Part shown: piece by piece, positions 57,043 through 64,000 of the stretch
How the letters are laid out: every line of letters begins with the position of its first letter
Position numbering within the stretch: the stretch's first letter is position 1
From: Sialis fuliginosa
Lineage: Eukaryota; Arthropoda; Insecta; Megaloptera; Sialidae
Assembly (NCBI GenBank): GCA_961205875.1
Contig: OY540813.1
Location: 9,891,001-9,955,000, forward strand
Direction of reading: 5' to 3'
DNA length: 64,000 nt
Made by a program: the position numbers and the translations under genes
The notes under the pieces: generated by a model
What the model was told of the DNA's origin: nothing
What the model saw: only the letters and a program-made list of their open reading frames with translations
Database searches by the model: none

Positions 57043-59156
57043 TATTGCATTTGTATGTTCTACATATCTTCTAAATAGTGGTATTTAATAATATTTTAAT
57101 TTCTGTCATTTATAATAATAAAATACTTATTCGTCAACTTAATGTAACAAAATACAATTCGATTTGGATGATGAGGTCTTAAACAAAAGTATTAATATAG
57201 TTTAAGTAGATTATAAACCAATTTCACTTTCCTACAAGCTTTTCAAGTGAATAATTAATAATTTGATTTCGATCGTTCATTGCATCTATATAGATTTACA
57301 CTATATTTGACTTGGACTGTACCTGCCATTCATCCTTAAACAGTTTGCTGACATTTGTAGCTTTTATTCACAAATAAATGTGCTTTTCTTGTTATTTATT
57401 CTTTGATAATGCTTGACATTTGAGTGATATCTTCTGAAAAAGACAACGGGATGTCGATTGTTTTGAAGATAATCGCAAAATTTTATCGGATATTTTTACA
57501 TTTCTAATAACTTCTAAACTATAGATACACTAACTATTTTAACATTAAATAATAGTAAATAATTTTTTTAATCTGCATTTTTTTCAACAAATATTTTTAA
57601 TCTTGAAATTTTTTTTTAATAGTACCTACCTATTAAATATTAGCATCGACAATTAAAGTTTTTTTTATTGAAGATATCAATTGCAAATGATCGTAGCGAA
57701 TATTAATTCCTTTTAAAAACCTTATTTTATTGAATTATTGGAATATAATATCAAAAAAGTGGATTTATTAAAACTATATCAAAAAACAATAAACATGTCA
57801 AAGGTATGTGCATATATTGATTAATTAAGAAATAATTTTTGAAAAATGTGGGACTTGTTCTATATCCAATAAAAGGTCAAATATAGTGTTAAATAACGGT
57901 CAATTTTGTTGGAATTCGATTATGTAACACGTATGTGTCATTTATCATTTGTTGATTACCAAAAACAGATTGATTGATCCAATAATCAGATTATGTTACG
58001 CTCGTAAATAATTTAAAACGAATAATTGCTGCAATCTTTATATGTATTGTAGAGTCGGTATATATGGAATGAAATATTCCATTTTTGATTATTTATGTTA
58101 AGGTAAGTTAACTTAAATTTTTATTGTATTCAATTGTTTATATTGCTGTTTAAAAATGCAAGTATAAGGTTTGACCGTATGGATAATACAATTGTTGCCT
58201 CAGTACTAACCAATTTTTTTTAAATATAAGTGTTTGCAGGTATTATGTAGAACGACTATTAAGGGTAATAATTAACCAGAATCGTGGTGAGGCTAATACT
58301 GTGAATAGTATATTAAACACCGAGTACTTAATAACTATCCACTTCCACAAGAATCATTTTTTTAGTACAAAATCTTTATGATGGTGTCCACTAAATGGGG
58401 TGCTTATTACGAAGATTTTGTCCGCATATTCCATGCCACGCAATTGCTATTTTTTACAGTGGCAACAAATAAGTTTGAAATAAAAACAACTAAATACATT
58501 TAAAAAACAAATCTTTTAACCACCTAATGTACATAATCATGTATTATGGAACACTCTGGTCCATAATACACGCACTTTTTTGAAGAGGCCGATTTTCTGT
58601 TGATTTAGATTTTTTTTTCTTTTAAGATTTCTATTTTTGCCTGTTCGATCTCGTTAAAAGATTAAATTCTCTGTCCAATGAAATGATAAGGGCTAATTTA
58701 TAAGGGCTAAAAGATAAGATAATAATATTTGTATATACTTTATAATACTTGAATTCCTTGGTTCTTTTGGGTACAAATGCAATACAATAATAGACGACAA
58801 AATATTATCAATAAATTAATAGCAATTTTTAAATTTAACTTTGATTAGGAACATAATAATAATATAAGTTTTTCTTTTGAAAATGTATTTCATCTACTTT
58901 CAATGAACTATAATATATCAATATTAAACGAACAATTCAAACTAATAATAATAACTACTAATAATAATAACATTTTATTACTTATTAACATGAATAACAA
59001 GATCTCGTTCTAGAACTTCAGACTTTGAAAACAAACAAAAAGGATATTTTGACGAAAATTATTTTTCAGCATGAGACAATTTTCCATTTCATATACCTTA
59101 CATTAAACAAAAGAGATATGGTTTTATGTATAATAGTATCAGAAGTCGTTAAGATT
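57043..59156. other. AT-rich non-coding stretch
   Basis: No gene is recognised. A perfect 10-bp hairpin, GTATTATGGA with TCCATAATAC and a 9-bp loop, is at 58541-58569. Confidence 0.3.
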
Positions 59157-59406
59157 CAGTGGCGGCTCCAACTAAAATATATTGGAAATTTCCAAATATT
59201 AGATGCACTTAATTATTAATTATTGCATATACTGTTGTATACTTATTAAGTAATAAAAAAGTGAGTCTCAGTATAGATCGTTTTCAGAAATAATAAATAC
59301 CTATTATACATAACAGTATTTAATATTTCATTTTTCATATTAATATTTTGAGTATGCTCTGGTATTTCGTTCTAAATATCTTCTTATTATACGTGAGACG
59401 CCACTG
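59157..59406. mobile_element. Possible 250-bp hAT-like MITE
   Basis: CAGTGGCGGCTC at the left and the complement of CAGTGGCGTCTC at the right share 11 of 12 bases and the hAT-type CAGTGGCG start seen at 12725. No 8-bp target duplication is visible (TTAAGATT versus CTCGCGTT), so this may be a decayed or chimeric element. Confidence 0.45.
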
Positions 59407-61789
59407 CTCGCGTTATGTACATCTTGAAGATACCTATATTTATATTTACATCAAACGTTGATTTTCTGTTTACATTTTCTGTTTTTCGACATATTTCCTT
59501 TGTCTTTTGAGTTTTGAGTGGTAAATTATGTATTTATACTTCTGTTGAAATCACATGCGCAAAAGTAAGTTGTTAAAGTTATTTTGATGATTCCTTCGAC
59601 ATGAATATTGAATAATATCGTTATGGTTACTGTATAAATATTGAAATGATTTATTTTAAAGGCAATCTGGGTGTATTGAATCCGTAGGCAAGGAAAGATA
59701 TAGGACTCATAACACAATACTTAACGTTGTTACCATATCGTTCCACAAAAAATATCTCCACGAGTCATTGGTGTATTATTCGGATTTTAAAATAAATATA
59801 AATTGGTTGGAATTATACAATTAATTAAAAATTAATATTTTATATTGCGTTTAAAAGTATTCCAGTGATAAATCATTAATAATCTTTTTGCAACCATCAT
59901 CTCTCTTACAGAACAAATTCAATGCATATTTGACTATTTGAAATTTTCGACTGACGCCCCTGATATATTTTCATGGAAAATATATCAATGATACAATATG
60001 GCCGCCATAAGTTTTGGTAACAGTTTCGTATTGATTGTTATATATCCATAGTCTTTCCTAATCTAATATTGAATAATAATATTAAATGTCATTCGTTTTT
60101 AATTGTAGTACCTACAGAAATATATAACACTTTATATTGACTACTAATTAGGTGACGGTAACCTACGATCCGTGGGGTGAATGGAGCCTGACAACGAATT
60201 TTATCTGGTTCGTAAATATTTCTAACATTACAAAAAAATATACACATACCTACGTATATAACAAGAAATATCGCATATAATAAGTATATCGACGCTGGAA
60301 AGTAATTTTGCTGTAAGTGCTAAAACCCAACTTTATTGTTCTATTAACATCAATTCATTATTTGGCACAACACTTAAAAATATTTCTTTATCTTTATTGT
60401 AATGTTATAGTTTAGACTTAGAATTTGCAGCAAAGTTGCTTTCCATTATCGTTTTTATTTATGCATATACATGCATGCATTTACAAGAATGAAATTAAAA
60501 TTTCAATGTAATGAATAAGTATTTCGATATGCACAAACTTTGTGTGCGTCTTTTTTCCAAACAGTAAAAGTTGTGCTTCTAATACGTTCATACTCTGAAC
60601 GTGCACGTCAGATGGAAGTTTGCGGATGTTATTTTTCAAACCCAGTGAGACCACTACACAAAATTGCTTGCAACAAATTTGGATCAAGAAAAAGTTATAT
60701 GACAAATATAAAGATATTAACGTTTTGGGACACTAAATATACATGTGTCTGTCATCGAAGTTTTCGGAAAAATATTTTTTCTACAAAATAAATTATGTAA
60801 GTATTTTCCCCCTGAGGAAATATTAAATCAGGGGTTACGCATTTAGGTTATCTTTTTCAACATATGTGAATATTTGCTTCTGGGTGTCTATGATTTTATT
60901 AACTATATCTAGGTACAATTTCATGTACTTATAAACTACAGCGAAAATATTAAATCTTCATAAATCAAAGACAGCAACAAAATTGATACTCAAAATAGAT
61001 TACAAATATGATTGTATACAACACACATATTAAATTTGATCACTAATAAATTGAAAATTGATTAGCAGTTCCAGATTGTGAAGCAGTGGAATAATCATGG
61101 TCAGTCACAGAAACTGTGCAATGCAATTTAGACATTGAATAATTAATACATATGCACCGGGCACCGGATACAAACGGTTGCAATAACCACCAGGTCAGTT
61201 CTGAGTAGAAATTATTATGTGCTTCGGACGAAGGTCTTAATAGCGATTAACTAAATCACAGTTAGAGTGTTCTGCATATTTATTATATTACATATTATAT
61301 TACATACCATATGTAAATAGCTTTGAAAATGTTATCTAATTATTTAATTAATAATTTTGTCGTTCAGATGCCAAAATGGCCTAAACACTTGACGAACAAT
61401 TAGATTAGATTTTAGTTTCAATACAAACGTAAACAAAAGAAAAACAACGTTAAAAAAGACTATCTATTTACAGTTAATTTGTTGATATATAAGTTAATAG
61501 TCGCCAAATACCGTCCTCTTTTTTTAAATCGTATATATTTTCCATATTTTTAGAGATACATCAAAAATAAAAATGCTGTATTATCAACATGCGGCCCTCG
61601 GTCACATTTGAACAAATTATATTTAATAACGTTTTTTTAAGTATCGGGTTTTTTAAATTGCCTGAAACTGGTTTTATTTTCCCATTGTTTTCTTTAAAAT
61701 AAAATAGCTTAACTAAAGTCTTAGTTTTTCGTTGTAATTGCCATATTTTTCTTAATTTATTATGTTTTGTGTGCATTGGCATTGAATTT
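59407..61789. other. AT-rich non-coding stretch
   Basis: No gene is supported. 60536-60790 carries open frames on both strands without motifs. A palindrome, GATATATTTTC with GAAAATATATC, is at 59962-59986. Local GC-richer phrases are at 60151-60190 and 61153-61240. Confidence 0.3.
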
Positions 61790-62045
61790 AGGGTATATGG
61801 GGATGCGGGTCTTGAATTTTTCGGGTCACGATTGTGATCCGACGTGAACGTAAGCTATTTTCTTTTTTTGATATTCTAGCATATGTTTAAATACCTGTGA
61901 TTTAAAAGAAAGATTAGATAAAAAATAATGAAAATTATTATTTATAAAGTAAGTTATGATGTTCCTTCTAATTTTCTTATCTTTAAATTGAGTTTTCTAC
62001 GTAAATTTGAAGCATGATATGTGACTAAAAAATATTGAATTTTAG
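61790..62045 (+). repeat. 'gaatttttcgggtcacg' repeat family, copy 3
   Basis: GGGTCTTGAATTTTTCGGGT, then CACG and GACGTGAACG, followed by AAAATAATGAAAATT, TTATGATGTTCCTTCT and AATTTTCTTAT, in the same order as the copy at 37.3 kb. Confidence 0.6.
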
Positions 62046-62135
62046 ATTTCGTTAAAAGTACGTTTTTTGTATAGAAAATGAGGTGAAAAGTTGAAATTTC
62101 CAAACCGCAGGTCTGTATCTTAAACCGTTCGTCTC
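62040..62135 (+). repeat. Single-arm relative of the 12.9-kb long inverted repeat
   Basis: TTTAGATTTCGTTAAAAGTA, then TTGTATAGAAAAT, GTGAAAAGTTG, AAACCGCAGGTCTGTATCT and AAACCGTTC match the outer arm of the inverted repeat at 12878-13619. Only one arm is present. Confidence 0.75.
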
Positions 62136-62990
62136 GTTAGCAGCCCTTACAATAATAACATACCCCATAGTACAGCAAATCAATTCTATATTGACAGAAA
62201 TAAAATATTGAGTATAACCTCGCAACACGAGACGATTTAAACTTGACGAAATAATATATATTCGTACGTAATTTACGAGAATTTAATTTGAATGTGGGAA
62301 GATAAATTGTTTGTAACTACAATGATAATAAATTTCAGGTCTGTTGAATATCTTAAATTGCGTTAGCTTTCATTAATCATCGAGATAAATACGGTAAAGG
62401 GATTAGTATTTTCACAGTTTGTATAAAGCCGTTTCGAGTATTCGTTTATACGAACGTGTGCAAAACAACACGTTAAATCAAAAACAACGTTTTAAATCGT
62501 ATGGAAAATGAACGCTATAAACGAAACCACTGTTCTGCAAATGATTTTATATTCATTTTGATAGTTTTGTTTTTGAAAGTTAGTAGTACATATTTTATAT
62601 AGATGTTGGGTCACTTTTGATTATAAAAATATCTATTTGGTATTTGGGTTGTTTGTGTCATCACACACATTAAATTTTAAATGTCTATTGTTGATAGTGT
62701 TAGAAGTTTAATGGCGAGAGATAAAATATATGAAAAGGAACATAACAAAATTAATTAAAGTATAAAAGTTCTCTAAAAAGTTCAAGAGGACTATAAGACA
62801 AAAAAAAAAAATTAAAAAAATTGGACCTTTTACATAGGATACTAATTGGATATATACCTAATATACATACTTAATAATGTACTCTTGTGTTCGGTATTAT
62901 AAAGATTTTGCTCTATAAAAGCAAAACATCTGCGAGCTGTCAAATCGTTTAAAATTTTCTCGGGATTTTAGAGCACTCATAATAAATCCT
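62136..62990. other. AT-rich spacer
   Basis: Nothing recognisable. Confidence 0.3.
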
Positions 62991-63250
62991 TACATATTAT
63001 AAAACGCAAAATTTCTCTGTCCGTTAGTGCGCTTATCACTTGAGTACCACTTATCCAATTTACGTGTTTTTTAAAATTCATATAGATATATTATTTTTCC
63101 TAGATTTTTGTTACGTTAGGAATAAGCAGTGACGATAATAGTAAATCAAGTCGGAAAAAGTTTGCCGCCAGCACGCTCTTTTGCAATACGCTGCCTAAAC
63201 CGTTAAATATTGAACAATATAATGTACCTAATAATGAACTGTGTAGAATA
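62991..63250 (+). repeat. Uninterrupted copy of the host repeat split at 37.8 kb
   Basis: CCGTTAGTGCGCTTATCACT, then GAGTACCACTTATCCAATTT, runs directly into ACGTGTTTTTTAAAATTCAT and AATAAGCAGTGACGATAATA. The copy at 37.8 kb has about 400 extra bases between the second and third of these blocks. Confidence 0.7.
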
Positions 63251-63340
63251 AAAAGATCTAAAATAAACTCCGCGATACCATATAGCACAGCTAGTATATA
63301 ATATGGTAAAGCTGCTACATATGTATCATATGCTGTTTAT

Positions 63341-63470
63341 TATGCCGTATTTACAACAAAAAAGTAAAACAACATGGTATTTTAAAAACTCTTTGAATTA
63401 AAAAATGTATAGGGTTTGTTGCCATTTTGACAAAAAAATACAGTGTTGCTGTTTTGTCTTTTAATACCGT
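63341..63470. mobile_element. Decayed copy of the 136-bp TTA MITE
   Basis: TTA precedes TGCCGTATTTACAAC, and near the right end CAGTGTTGCTGTTTTGTC matches the CCGTGTTGCTGTTTTGTT arm at 38.2 kb. The middle block AGGGTTTGTTGCCATTTTGA mirrors the 38.1-kb core. Confidence 0.6.
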
Positions 63471-64000
63471 TAATTTCTACTTGACAAGCATACGCGAAAT
63501 CGTGTCAAGGTCATTCATATATACTTTACAAGTAATGACAGCTGTCAGTAAGCTATCATTTATAAATTATTTTAAATTCTCTATAATAACGAACGTTCTA
63601 GACAATCAATTAAATGTAAAAGCAAATTTAAACGCCATAAAATGCAGATATCAATTGAAAAGTATAAAATAACAGATTTGGTAAGTAAATGTAAATAATC
63701 CAAATAATATTCTTACATATATATTTTCTGAACTACCCTGTAGATCCCTAAAAAACATATACATTAAATTCAAGAATTTTCAATGTTAAGCTGGGAAACT
63801 TATTTCACTTCTTGAAAAGGAATGAAATTAAGTTTTAGTAATATGATAAAGTCACTACAAACAATAGCAAATCTAAGACATTTCAAGAACGTCACGGAAC
63901 TGTATAAGGAAAATACTTTTCCTCGGCGACAGTTCAAATTTCCAAAGCTTTATATTTACTTTCTTTTACGTTTTACTTTAAAATCGTGATTGATCTTTTA
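63471..64000. other. AT-rich sequence to the window end
   Basis: No gene or bounded repeat is recognised. An 81-codon frame crossing 63427-63672 overlaps the MITE and is not supported. Confidence 0.3.

Noticed and set aside
60540-60791. 83-codon plus-strand frame with several Cys
   Set aside because: No recognisable domain, an overlapping open frame exists on the other strand, and no splice or start context supports it.

Overview
The window looks like nuclear DNA from an insect. Base composition is very AT-rich, genes are split by GT-AG introns with GTAAGT/GTGAGT donors, and interspersed repeats are dense. Several repeats are of types I know from insect genomes, for example the 'gggttccg ... 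cggaaccct' and 'gggtgtcccgtaaa' repeats. The order cannot be fixed from this sequence. Lepidoptera-like or Hemiptera-like repeat signatures are present, but that is only a hint.

Both recognisable protein-coding genes lie in the first 6.3 kb and are transcribed divergently from a spacer of about 960 bp. On the minus strand (3132 to 543) a five-exon gene encodes a predicted 490-residue protein with about ten membrane segments. Its layout fits a drug/metabolite-transporter (DMT) or CRT-like carrier. On the plus strand (4095 to 6265) a three-exon gene encodes a 425-residue, very divergent kinesin-13. It keeps the kinesin-13 N-terminal domain, the class-specific KVD and KEC motifs and the overall motor layout. 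Its nucleotide-binding P-loop, switch I and switch II are all degraded, so it looks like an ATPase-dead pseudo-motor with an intact reading frame.

From 6.3 kb to 64 kb I find no convincing protein-coding exon. This stretch is AT-rich non-coding DNA packed with small non-autonomous transposons. Examples are a 1.08-kb hAT-like element whose core is a 742-bp inverted repeat (12.7-13.8 kb), and a 733-bp element with perfect termini and a perfect 8-bp target duplication (26.1-26.8 kb). A TTAA-flanked palindromic MITE abuts the latter. There is also a group of TTA/TAA-flanked, PIF/Harbinger-like elements (29.3, 36.9, 38.1, 42.5 kb). A three-layer nested insertion at 37.8-38.5 kb has its uninterrupted counterpart at 63.0 kb, and a 163-bp tandem repeat lies at 40.9-41.3 kb. 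One CpG-rich island at 14.4-14.6 kb stands out and could be a promoter or first exon of a gene whose body lies beyond the window. That would make the remaining 50 kb a giant intron rather than a desert.

The two genes show no obvious functional link beyond a possible shared promoter region. All splice models and family names here come from reading the sequence alone.
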